Positions 22,783 through 33,886 of a stretch of DNA of 64,000 nucleotides are shown here, piece by piece; within the stretch, counting starts at the first letter, position 1; each line of letters opens with the position of its first letter. The DNA comes from Tretioscincus oriximinensis (Eukaryota; Chordata; Lepidosauria; Squamata; Gymnophthalmidae), in assembly GCA_022410635.1 (NCBI GenBank), contig JAJVDF010000234.1, forward strand, positions 62,001 to 126,000. The letters run 5' to 3'. Below the pieces are notes generated by a model, which saw only the letters and a list, made by a program, of their open reading frames with translations, was not told where the DNA came from and ran no database searches. The position numbers and the translations under genes are program-made.

Positions 22783-25700
22783 TTGGGCACTTTTAGAGTT
22801 GGCATAAATAATATTACGCTTGGTATTACATTTCTCTATCTTTCAAAGTTCTCATATTTAAAAACTTCTTTTTTACCAACGTGCTGATAATGGTTAGCAA
22901 TGTTTACAGTGGCATTTTCTTCATATTCTTGCACTCATATAGGGTCACCTAATCAGGAAGAAGCTCCTACTTTAGAAAGGAGTTGAAATCTCCTGGTTTT
23001 TCCTTTCAGTCTAACTCAGTCCCTTTTTTAAAAAAAATCCAGAATGTTAAGGAATCCTCCAAAATAGGGTTATTTGGTGCACTGTAGTAAATTGGGAATT
23101 GATAACTGCTCTCCATCTTCTTCAAGAAATAGAGACATGCAAGGACAAGGTTTGTTTTCAAGTGATATTGGCTTAAAGTCTTCATTTTCTCAATTGTATT
23201 GCACAGGAATTAAATATGTTAAAGAACAAACCCTCCCCTGCAGTATATCCTATCTTATTTAAACTTGGGTAACTACTTGCACCTATACTTTGAACTACAC
23301 TAAATTAAATTAAACTCCTGCTGAATGTAAAGGCAGATGTTTTTGAAGCTGGTAATGATTCTTATTAGAATTAAGTCATTCACTGCCTTGGAAGTCTGGA
23401 AGCTTATTTAAGAAATCACCATCTAGGACTATGCAGCTTGGTCAAGGCATTGGAAGAATGTGCCAGAGGTGGGATTAGCCCCCTGATGAGTTCTCCAAAA
23501 GCCACGTGTCTATTTCTCCTTTTATCTGGAATCCTTCCTGGCTGGCTACTCAGGAGACATGCTGGTTCAGATATAGTGAGACCAGTTGGATGTTTGCAAA
23601 AGTTGCAAAAGAGTAATCACAAATTACTCTGTAGTTGTCTGAGTTTCCAACTAAAATGTAGTGCCTGTTATAGATCTGTATGCACGAACACGTGTTTCTC
23701 TAAAAATTAGGTTAGCATAATCTTCAGATTATGTATTATAGATTTTTAAATTCAATGTTTTATTGTTATCAGAAGTTGTTTTCCCCCCCCAAATTAGTAT
23801 TTTTTACTTATCCTGGCCATTGTGTTGGATAAGGGACATATTTTTGGAAAAATGTTGATACATGAAATGTGATATATAATTTATTTCTGTTTTATTTAAG
23901 TTTGTACAACCATTATAAAACAAAGAAGTAATTGCTAAAATATTTTTAATTTAAGATATTAGGTGTAATTGATTGGTGTTCTATACTAGCATACCTAGCT
24001 GTCATTGTTAAATGGAGGCATAATTAATAACTAATTTGTGGGATGCACTTTTACACATTGGAAAAGGTCTTTGTTTTGGATTTCCTTCTCCCATCATAAA
24101 CCAAAATCTGAAGCTACATAATCATTATATTTCATATTTTAGGAAATAAATGCAAGGAACATCTATAATGCATGGTTTATAAAAAAAGAGCATTGATATG
24201 GAAGACTGGGATTGTGGAAAACTAATATGAATGCATTTTAAGGCAAATTACTTCTATGATGCTGCAAATTGATCTGTGAATTAATTAAATTTGTGCTCAC
24301 CTGTCTTAAAGGTGATGCTAAAAATATAAAATGCAATGTATAAACAAATTTTGAAAGAACATTAAATTCAAAGTGACACAAATAGCAAAAAACCTTTAGA
24401 ACCTGAAAGGGTCTACCTCAGCATATTTTTAAGAGGGGGGAATTGAAGGATAGAACAGGAGATGCCACTCTTGTTTTACTTGGCCTAGGAGTGTTTTCCT
24501 ATTGTGTTAAAATCAGATTGGAGTGAGCATATGCTTAGATTTCTAGCTAGCAATACCTTGGTTTAAATTAGTGACCTAGAGAACGAACATAAAGACCCCT
24601 TACTTAATTGCTTACTCTGTGTATCCCTTTCACAGATGCAAGAAACCACTCCCAGGGTAAGAAAGAGTAAAGATTAGATGGGCTGGGACGGCAACAAATC
24701 TCCTAAGCCTATCCCAGCATTCTACCACTGCACCCAATAAGTTCCATGGGAAATTGGGCTGGTGGTATCCAATAAATGGTGGCCTTCCTGGGAGGGCCAT
24801 GACAACAATAGCATTTTCTTTTAAGCATTTCCTTTTAAAAATGTGTGTCATAGATTTTTTCCCCCTGCATTCAGAAATAGGTTGATTATCTAGAAATATA
24901 AATATTCCATAAGACCCAGTGTGATAACAGCCAGAGAAGGATGCTTTCTGGTGATATGAACATCTGGACAGGCTCATATGGGAAAATGAGATATAGTATA
25001 ATGTTTTATCTGTCTTCTTTTGTATGATGTTTTTATTTTTAACAGAGCCATTGTAATAAAGCTGTTCAGGTTTATAACTGCGTATAGACTAGCTGTGTTC
25101 CATTAGTGACAGAAGGGAAGTGGCTTTGATAAACTTACAGCATGTGTTTCTTTTTATTTATTCAACAGAATATGAAGTACATAGAACCTTTTCAGTAAGC
25201 ATGGCAGTTTTGCAATGAAACTGCATGTGTTTCTTGATAGTATCGAAACCCATCAAGTGTTACTAAAAACAGGCAATGTGATATTGGTTACACAAGTGGG
25301 CAGACAATTCTGATACCAACTTTTAGTACAATCTGCCACTGGCAATAAACACTTGCTAACCTTTATTCTTCAGCTCCCCAGTGCTAGTTTAATTTTTGGA
25401 GCGTTTCTGTTACTAAAAGACCTCAGCACACCTTTAGAATTAGGATGGGGACTGAAACCTCAGCATACCCTCTGTTACAAATCTGTGGCACAACAAATCC
25501 TTTTTACAGCTTTTACTGCTTGCTTGTGGTATTCTGCACTTTAGATAATTTATAAATTTATATCCATGTTTGCTTCAGTGTCAAACTGGAGCCTAATCAA
25601 AAGATATGTTTTTGATTATTATAATCTATTTGTAATCCTCTCTGTCCAGACTATCTTTCTTCTTCTGGCTTTTATGTTTCTTTTTCTTTTTTATTAAGAA

Positions 25701-26389
25701 GGCAAGGATGTTGAACCAGATCAAAAGCAATGCAGATAAGCATGTGGTTATAAGCAGCACTATTACAATACTTCTTCAATACTAGATTGAATTAAATAAT
25801 CATTTGATAGTTGTTAGCAGTGTTTGTGTAAGCTCAGTCCTTTTAAACCTTACTTTCATCACCCAGATTTCCTATTTCACGGGTTCATTCCTCCTCTCCC
25901 TCCAGCTTTAGTTATAGTCCTACTCGAGATTCTTCTTCTTTTAAGCAAGGTGGGTTTTCCTTGTGTGAGATTAGAAAGTGCAGATGTTTCTGTACTCTTA
26001 CCACCCTGAAAGTTTGGCGTTCTGTTGACCTCTTATTGTTTATATATTTCTGAATCTCCTACTATAATGTAATAAATACCTCAGTGTGGCCAGATGTATT
26101 CTCTTTAATGTGAGATTGCTCAGTGGTGAGTTTTGTATGTTCTCTAACAGCTGTGGGTTATTAGGACTGTTGGTATTGTTACCCACTGCATTGTGAAAGA
26201 AGGAAGGAAGAAAAGAAAGAGAGAAAGCCTGCATGCTATGAGAACAAGGAAAAGTGGTTAATTAGAAAAAGAACTTGTTAAAAGAATTTTAAACATTTGT
26301 TTAAAATAGACACAGCTCAATACTAAAATTTCAGTACTTGATGCTGTCATATCTCAACTCAGGAGCAATTAGTTTTACTACAGTTACTG
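22783..26389. other. Anonymous intronic sequence, 3.6 kb
   Basis: No recognised element. There is an isolated GAAGGAAGGAAGAAAAGAAAG patch near 26198. The GC content is slightly higher around 24650-24800. Confidence 0.35.
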
Positions 26390-26940
26390 AAGTTTAGCTC
26401 ACCAGGCAGCAGGCAAAACTCAACTTTCAGCAAAATTACTCCAAAATACAATCCAGGATTCAGGGCACCAGAAACTTCACAAGGTCAAGCACATAGCGTT
26501 CCCCCCAGTAACAGGGTCAAACAGTCCAGAGGTCAGAGCATAGGATAACACACACAGATTTGGAGCTGAAGACATAAGTTGCCAGAAGCAAGTAGGCCCT
26601 TGCAACCAACAGCCCTAATATCTCAGCTGCTTTACCTCAGCCAGGTGTTTCAGAATGTGGTTTTTAACTTCTCAGTCAGCATCTTTGAGCGTCTCCTAGA
26701 AGCCTTTTCTTGCCTTTGCTCTAGGGTGGCCTATGCCAATCCCCTTCCCCATCGGCATCACTAATGGAGGGCTGGCTAGTCTCTGGCAGAGCATTGGACC
26801 TGTGCCTCTTCCTTATCAGAAAAAAAAATGTTCGCCTCTGGCCCCATGACAGGCATGACAGATGTTGACAAGGGGTTTTTGTATCAGTACTGGATGTCTC
26901 AGTATCAAGTGTCAACAGATAACCTATCACTATTTAACAC
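26390..26940. other. Unclassified moderately GC-rich segment
   Basis: Less AT-rich and less homopolymeric than its surroundings (CAGGCAGCAGGCAAAACTCA ... AACAGGGTCAAACAGTCCAG ... CTAGGGTGGCCTATGCC). It has the look of an unclassified dispersed repeat, but no termini, tail or coding motif could be found. Confidence 0.3.
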
Positions 26941-26984
26941 AGGTGAAAGAAGACTTATTTCACTGGTGATAAACCTACTCTGGA

Positions 26985-27340
26985 TTATTTACTGATTTAT
27001 TTACATTTTTATACCACCCTATATCCAAAGGTCTCAGGGCGGCTAACAAAAACACAATTTCAGAGAAATAGCCGTGTTAGTCTAGCAGAAAGTCCAGCAA
27101 AGGAGCTAGCAGCACTTTGAGACTAACTTGAGAAAAGTGGTTGGCATAAGCTTTCGTAGACAGGTCTACTTCTTCAGATGCTCCTGATGCTTCAGATGCA
27201 TCTGAAGAAGTAGACCTGTCTACGAAAGCTTATGCCAACCACTTTTCTCAAGTTAATAAAAACACAATTAACATGCTAAAAACAACCACATCTAAAAAAT
27301 AGGGAAGGGACAGCAGTTTCTCAGCCAAAGGCCAGGCCAA
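26985..27340 (-). mobile_element. L2-like LINE 3' end, interrupted by another element
   Basis: TTTATTTACATTTTTATACC, then CACCCTATATCCAAAGGTCT and CAGGGCGGCTAACAAAAACA, is the reverse complement of a LINE 3' end. After the insert at 27060-27257 the tail resumes (AAAAACACAATTAACATGC ... CTTCAAGCGTTTTCTGAATA). The interruption gives the order of events: LINE first, insert second. Confidence 0.65.
27060..27257. mobile_element. Insertion with perfect 58-bp inverted repeat and 12-bp duplication
   Basis: Positions 27124-27181 and 27198-27255 are exact reverse complements over 58 bp, spaced by 16 bp. The element starts with AGCCGTGTTAGTCT, a family seen widely in reptile sequence, and is flanked by AAAAACACAATT at 27048-27059 and 27258-27269, which reads as a target-site duplication. 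The right arm duplicates part of the element in inverted orientation. Other single-sided copies are at 10410 and 36165. No coding capacity. Confidence 0.8.
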
Positions 27341-28528
27341 AGTGGTATCTCTTCAAGCGTTTTCTGAATAAACGCAGTGATGGTGATTATTCAAGCTGGT
27401 AGTGTTGTTGTTGTTGTTGATATTGTTTGTTGCCCTTGTTCTTGTTAAAGTTTGTTTATGTAGTCCTAACCATGTACTTAGAATTGAACAGAGCATATAA
27501 AATACAGGCAAAAACACAGTATTAAAAATAATACACTATAAGGTACAATATTAAAACAGATTAAAAAACCAACAACCAAGTTTAGAACAGAAGTTTAGAA
27601 GTACTAGGATTTGGCCAACCAGGAATAGAAGTTGCCTAGCCAGCATGCCTATCAGATGAGCAGATATCAGTAGCATCTGGCCTGTCAGCCTGGGGTCAGG
27701 CGCGGTTCCTGGGTAATTAAATGTTTTCTGTATGACAATTGAATAGCTTTGTGTTGCTGTGAAATCGTATATTTCTCATGGTCAAAAATTGTAACTGCGC
27801 ATTTCTGGCTGCCAAGAGGAAAAGCATTATGATCTATAGCATTGTGCAATACGTGCAGAAGCGCAGATTGCCACTTTCGAAAATGAAATGAAGGGGCAAG
27901 TGCAGAACCCCAGGCTGCCAGTCGAGGAGAGCCACTACCACAAACCCACCTGGCAGGCAGGCAGGAAGTCGTGTCATTGGTGGTAATTAGAGCTGGGTAT
28001 CGAAAAAATGTCAATCTTCTAATTGGGAATATCAATCGATAGTTATACCCCGTGTTATTGAGAGTATTGAAAGTATTGAGAATCCATTTCTAGTTTAAAA
28101 CTGTACAAAAGTAGTAAAAGCAACATACTTGTAAACTGGTCTGATTATTTTTGAATGGTTAGAGTTAAGTATATTTGCTGTTATTTCCCCCAGCATGTGT
28201 AGTCTATAAGGATGATTTGATTGAACTGAATTCTTGATAGATTTTGAAAGAATAATAATCACATAAAGCACAGGAAAGTTGACAAGAGATTACATATAGT
28301 AAGCAGGATATTTATGCAAATGTTTAAATAGTTTGAAACCATAATGGAGAGCAACTTCAGAGTATACCAGATGAAAATAAACCAATTCACTACATCGTAA
28401 ATGAGAATGATTTTTTTTTATCTACTAGATTTTTTCCCTCTAAGAGAAAAATCATGGGTATATCAATTTGCCTATTGAATAAGGTCTGTGCTATTTGACC
28501 AGTGCAGCTAGGTTTGAACACAGGCAGA
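27341..28528. other. Anonymous intronic sequence
   Basis: Contains (GTT)n near 27404, a (GGCA)n patch near 27953, and AGAGCTGGGTATCGAAAAAATGTC at 27990, which resembles a hAT terminus known from other reptiles, but no matching second end was found. Confidence 0.35.
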
Positions 28529-29017
28529 GGCTGTATCCAAACAGCACTTTCGTATTTTGGTTTTTCCCGATAATCTAGTTGAATGGTTTTCTGGCTTTAA
28601 AGTGCCTTTATAGTTTATTCTGGATTTTGTTTATTCTGAAAATTCTTGGCAAATGAAATTTTCCACGCTCATGACCCTCCATCCTGGCAGCCACTTTGTT
28701 TTCAAGAGGAAGTGCAGTAATCCCTCCTCCCAAATCCTATTGGTTAGTCTGCTGTCAGACTTCACATACATCCCTTTTGTGAGACGGGGAATGTTTATGG
28801 TAATGTAAACATCAACATTCTCATATTTTCTCACTAAAAATTGTCCACACAGCATAGCTTTTTCGATTTAATCCTATATCCCAATTTGACAGCTGAGTTT
28901 CCCAGTTTATCAATAAGCCAAATAATCAGCTTTAAATCACATTCTGCTGGTTTATCTAGGCAAATGCAATAGAAATTTGACTTTAAATCAGGTTATTGAG
29001 TCTGTCTGGATGCAGCC
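28529..29017. mobile_element. Possible MITE, 489 bp
   Basis: Left GGCTGTATCCAAACA and the complement of the right end GGCTGCATCCAGACA match at 13 of 15 positions. Pairing does not continue far and no target duplication is visible, so this is tentative. Confidence 0.35.
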
Positions 29018-29047
29018 TTAGGTTGCACTCAGACATAGTTAAAATGC

Positions 29048-29310
29048 AGCTCAAAAGAAGAACTGGGTTTTTATACCCCACGTTTCTCCCCCAAAGGGAC
29101 TCAAAGCAGGGACTTATATGCTATTTTTTAACTGAAGTGTTATATTTTATCTTCCCCATTACATTGAGATTCGTCTACTTGTGACTGCTCACTTTCAAAT
29201 AGCTAGATTGGCTGAAGCTAAGGCCAATAGAGGATGCTCCCCTCTCCATGGCAGATACGACTGACTTCTCTGTCGAAAGGACTGTTTTTAATCCTTATAC
29301 CACCATGCCA
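29048..29310 (-). repeat. tRNA-derived SINE, copy 4, with LINE-like tail
   Basis: Read on the minus strand: head starting TGGCATGGTGGTATAAGG, body ATCTAGCTATTTGAAAG, the shared GGGGAAGATAAAATATAA, then a tail block CCCTTTGGGGGAGAAACGTG followed by GGGTATAAAAACCCAGTTCTTCT. The tail shows how this family ends: a short LINE-like 3' terminus, which usually lets a LINE reverse transcriptase mobilise a SINE. Confidence 0.65.
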
Positions 29311-30749
29311 TAAACTGAATTCAGATATGCATTCTGCTAAATATACTGGAATATAAAGCACTCCTGGGAGTGTTTCCAGAATATTCATGTTTTATTCTGG
29401 GGTATCCAGGTATAATAGAAAAAGTAAGCAATGTCTGGATTTAGCATTACAGATGCTTACTGAAGAAATATATCAGAAATTCAGTGTGAATAAACACCAA
29501 GTTAAAGTGTTAACTTGCATTTGTTTAGTAGAATGCATACACGTGTAGTAAAAAAGATAGTGTGTGACAGTTGTAGTCTCATCCCAACTCTGGTCCTCCT
29601 TTTCCAGTTTAGAATGTTCCTTAGAGGAGGAAGGGTGGACTGATCTGAACAAACCACATGTGAATAATCTCTAGGACATCTCTTAAACAACACCAACACA
29701 ACACAAATCATATTCTTCTGTAATATTTTAGTCTTCCACTGCCAGCTTCAAGTGGAGGTGCTTCATCATATAGTAGACAGGGAGTCTTTTGAGCAGTTTG
29801 TTACAAGCTACACACCACACTAAATGATTCTATTTTCACCTTGGTCTTTCTGACAAAGATATTTCAGTAGCCTCATGGACATTACTAATGTATGTTAGAT
29901 TTTTGGAGAATGGACTACTGTCCTGTGTCATTGTCAGTTGGATCTACAATTTAGTTTTCTGAGAGTGAGGTTTGGCTTCTTTTATTACAGATTGTCTAGG
30001 TGGGTTTCGAGGAAGTTGGAAGCATTGGGCTGCATTTCTAGCCAGTGCTAGAGGACTTGAAACTCTGAGTAACATTGCTTGATATGCCAAAAGTTTATGA
30101 ATAAGCTAGTCTGTTGGAGGTAGAGAGATGTCTTTTACAGCTTCTCTTAGAGTGAAAGCCAATATGGAAAAGTTATAAAGTATACAGGCTTTCAAGTTAC
30201 ATGAAACTCTTAATGGAAATAAAAATAATTCCCAACTACACTCATATTGAAATAGTTACTGAAACAGACACAATGTATAAAATTTAGATTCAATTTCTAC
30301 GTGTATACACAGAATAACAATTTGTTTGCGTTCTTTCACACCAGTATTTTATAGATTGTAATGAAAGTTACCAAAATAAGTTATTACTATAATAATGAGA
30401 CAATCATTCATATATGCAGGAGTATTTATACTCTTGATTGTTCTAGGAACTGTCATCCAGTTACAGTGCACGCCTCAAACACATAATAGTAATCAGGTGT
30501 GTATTTCTGATGACTGATATTTGCGCATCCACCTAGTTTTGCCAGTCAATATCATGCAGATATCATCCAGTGGAAAAATACAGGGAAGGGCATGATCATA
30601 AATGGTAGGAGAGATCATTTTCTGACTGATCCTGCCCTACCTTTATTTTGTAGGGAGAAATCACCCATGACACACGTGGCACAATCGTTGTGGCAGTGAA
30701 TATTTCTTTGCTAAAGAATGGCATTTTCAAAAGTAAGGCCTCCTTAGTG
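29311..30749. other. Anonymous intronic sequence
   Basis: There is a weak resemblance around 29335-29420 (CATTCTGCTAAATATACTGG ... ATGTTTTATTCTGGGGTATC) to the MITE at 37673. Otherwise nothing recognised. Confidence 0.3.
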
Positions 30750-30985
30750 GTTGCCCCAGTCTTTGGAATAATATCCCCCTCGGGGTACGTCTGTCATCAT
30801 TGTATTCTTTTAGAAGGTCCTTGGAGACACACCTCTTCAACCTGACCTTTGGTTGAAGAAATGCTGTTTTTTCCCTCCACCTTCAGATACTGTTTTAAAA
30901 TGTAAATTTTGTACTTTTTTTATTGCCATCGCCCCGAGACCTTTGGGTATGGGGCAGGGAATAAATATAAATAAATAAATGTGCC
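30750..30985 (+). mobile_element. L2-like LINE: end of ORF and 3' UTR
   Basis: CCCCAGTCTTTGGAATAATATCC and AGACACACCTCTTCAACCTG correspond to the last coding residues of an L2-type ORF (the 'LWNSLP...FKxxLKTHLF' region, here frameshifted). The UTR end follows: CATCGCCCCGAGACCTTTGG and (AAAT)n. It is the longest L2-like piece here. Confidence 0.6.
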
Positions 30986-31569
30986 TGTCTGATAATGAAC
31001 TCTCAAACAGAAAGTTGGGACACCATCTCCATTATTGCAATTGCACCCTTTTTTCCCAAGAAGAAAGTGGATGATTGCCATAATGGGAAGAAGGAGGGCT
31101 GGAAAATGTCATCCACAACTGGCTGGAATTAAATCGGATGTTTCAGACTCCCCTTCCTCTGTCCACAAGTTAATGTTTCNATCCTAGAAAACCATGCCTC
31201 AAGGTGCCTTGCTCTGTGACTGAGAGCAGAACCAAACCAAATAACTTTTTTCTGCTTTTAGTCCTGAGAGGAAAATTCGCTGAGACTTCCAGAGACTAAT
31301 GCAACATGCACAAATACGAAGTGGTTTCTGTTTGTATTAGATCAAAAGATTATGGGTCCAACCAAAATGGAAAACTGTTTTTAGCCTGTTATAAAAGCCT
31401 TGTCAGAGTGAGACTTTATATGAATTGTGGTGCTAAAACATTTGCGTCTTTTGGCTACTTAAAAAGGGAGAACATTCAAAAACATTTTATTAATTTTATT
31501 AAAAAGGTAAAACCTTTAAAACATTTTATTAATGTATATTTGTCTTTTTTTATTTTCTTCATCTTTTGT
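30986..31569. other. Anonymous intronic sequence
   Basis: No feature recognised; N at 31180. Confidence 0.35.
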
Positions 31570-31620
31570 TACCCACTCTGGTGAAAGGCAGGATATAAAT
31601 CATTTTAAATAAATAAATGC
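31570..31620 (+). repeat. LINE 3' tail fragment
   Basis: ACCCACTCTGGTGAAAGGCAGGATATAAATCATTTTAAATAAATAAAT, split here by its shared core GGCAGGATATAAAT, matches 37225-37268. Confidence 0.5.
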
Positions 31621-32417
31621 TTGTCAGCTGTTCTTCATTTGATTTATTTCTTGCTAAGTGATCAAAATTTTCTTCATATATTTTATTGCTAAATACCATA
31701 TGTCTTGCATAGTTCACTTTTCAGCAGCATCAGCATGCTTCTTTCACTCAACATCAAAAGTATTTTGTTCATAGGGCTCCTGTCACTGCGTCAACATCTT
31801 TTTACTCTCATTAACTTCCTTGTTAGGATGCTTCTGTCTCCTATTTCTAAATAAAAAATGGCATTCCCATCTCGGATACCTCACATCTTTTGTCCATACT
31901 AGTGACTGTGCTCCATGTAAATGTGCATAGTAATGCAAAGACATTGAGTGAGAAAAAAGTTTTCCTAAGTAGGGTATTGCTTCCTTGAAAACTAGTTAAG
32001 ATTTATCTCCACCAAGAGCACAGCACTCAATGTTCAGGCATAATCCCTTCATTGATGTGAGGGCTGGGAGTAAAACACACTGAATTAGGGAGTGAGGCTT
32101 TGAAGAACACCCATTGCAAAGTGGTTTTGTGATCTGAATCCATTTCTAAATGATCTTTCTCACAATAAGAAAAATGTGTTTCTGCATGATATCCTCAAAT
32201 TCCATTTACCGCATTCATAGTTCAGACAAAGAAGTTGTGTTTCTGCTGGGAAAAGCATGTCATACTTACTGGAACAACCGTATAATGTCACTCTAGCATG
32301 CAATCTGGGAAAAGAGGGTGGAGGTGAATCACTGAATCGAAGATGGACTTTCCAAAAGATTACAGTGATATGAGAAAAATCAATGGAAGAACATTTTTAA
32401 AGTTTGCAATCGTATCA
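31621..32417. other. Anonymous intronic sequence
   Basis: No feature recognised. Confidence 0.35.
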
Positions 32418-32465
32418 GTTATTTATTTATTTATACTTATACCCCGCCCTATACCCGAAGGCATG
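32418..32465 (-). repeat. L2-like LINE 3' tail fragment
   Basis: (TTAT)n followed by ACCCCGCCCTATACCCGAAG is the reverse complement of the LINE terminus at 22715-22760. Confidence 0.6.
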
Positions 32466-32834
32466 TATACCTTCTACTCTTTAATTTTCACGGCTAGCAA
32501 ATTAAATGTCTATAATTCTTCACCATTTGCAAAATGTTCGTTTTTCTGAATGTTGTAAATAGCAAAGGATTTGGTAAACTGTGTTTTCTAATTCTCCCTT
32601 GTAGAAGGGAAAAAACCCTGAAGAACAATCTTTTTCGTACAGAAAATTTGAAGATACGAGACTGTGGCCACTGCTTTGTCTTCAAGACAGATTCTGTCTT
32701 GCAGATATATTAAGTTGATGGTTAATTAAACTGAATAACCATGAAAAATTGTAGTTTACTAAGGCGTGTTATGGATTGCTTGGAAGGATAAAAATACTTT
32801 AATGTGGAAGGACTAGGTAGGAATAGGATTGGAA
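32466..32834. other. Anonymous intronic sequence
   Basis: No feature recognised. Confidence 0.35.
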
Positions 32835-33886
32835 TAAATTGCCGAGGTGAATAGTGAAGTAGCCAAGTTTGCTGACGACACTAAACTGTTCAGGGTAGTG
32901 AAAACTGAAAATGATTGTAAGGCACTCCAGAGTGATCTATTGAAATTGGGTGAGTGGGCATCTAAGTGGCAAATGCACTTCAATCTAAGCAAGTGCAAGG
33001 TCATGCACATTGGGGCAAAGAACCCCAACTACTCCTACCACCTGATGGAAACCAAGCTTTCTGTGACCAAGCAAGAAAAGGATCTTGGGGTGCTGGTGAA
33101 CAATTCAATGAAAATGTCAACCCAGTGTGCAGCAGCAGCAAAAAAGGCAAATTCCCTGTTGGGTATAATTAGGAAAGGAATCGAAAACAAGTCAGCAAAT
33201 GTTGTTTTGCCTCTTTATAAATCTGTGGTGAGGCCACATTTGGAATACTGTGTTCAATTCTGGTCACCACATCTCAAGAGGGATATTTTGGAACTGGAGA
33301 AGGTGCAGAAAAGGGCAACAAAAATGATCAAGGGTCTGGAGCACCTCCCTTACGAAGTCAGGCTGCAACGTCTGGGCCTCCTCAGCCTCGAAAGGTGACA
33401 TTTGAGAGGTGATCTGATTGAAGTGTACAAAATCATGCATGGGATGGGCAGGGTGAACAGAGAAAAATGTTTTCTCTATCACACAACACAAGGACCAGAG
33501 GGCACTCCTTGAAACTGATGGGAAGAAAAGTGAGAACAGACAAAGGAAAGTATTTTTTCACCCAGAGGGTCATCGGCCTGTGGAATTTACTTCCTGAAGA
33601 GGTAGTGGTAGCTAACAGCTTGGATAGTTTCAAGACAGGACTAGACAGATTTATGGATACCAATGGTATAAATGGATACTAGGATGGATGTCTGGATGTT
33701 GCCTCTGGGATGGAGCAACAGACAAGACTCCTGAGATACCATTTGCAGGAAGTCATGAAAAGGTGCATATTATGCTTCCTCTGTTCGGACTGCCCAGTTG
33801 CATCTGGCGGGCCTCTGTGTGACACAGAATGCTGGCCTTGATGGGCTGTGGCCTGATCCAGTATGGCTCTTATGTTCTTATGTTAG
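32835..33886 (+). mobile_element. CR1 LINE, 5'-truncated, RT C-terminus and 3' UTR
   Basis: An open stretch (32847-33398) encodes the C-terminal part of CR1 reverse transcriptase. It has the catalytic motif FADDTKLF near residue 8, the thumb-like block WASKWQMHFNLSKCKVMHIG (residues 43-62), and the CR1 block [20 protein letters not shown]. An in-frame TGA follows ...LSLER and a frameshift precedes the last segment (NLLPEEVVVANSLDSFK, 33467-33682 frame). The 3' UTR ends GATGGGCTGTGGCCTGATCC and TTATGTTCTTATG, the CR1 terminus. Full-length CR1 is several kb, so most of the 5' part is missing. The stop and frameshift show it is dead. It is a good reference for the other CR1 pieces in this window. 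Confidence 0.9.

Noticed and set aside
27990..28080. hAT-like terminus GAGCTGGGTATCG with inverted-looking sequence downstream
   Set aside because: No matching second end or 8-bp duplication could be found.
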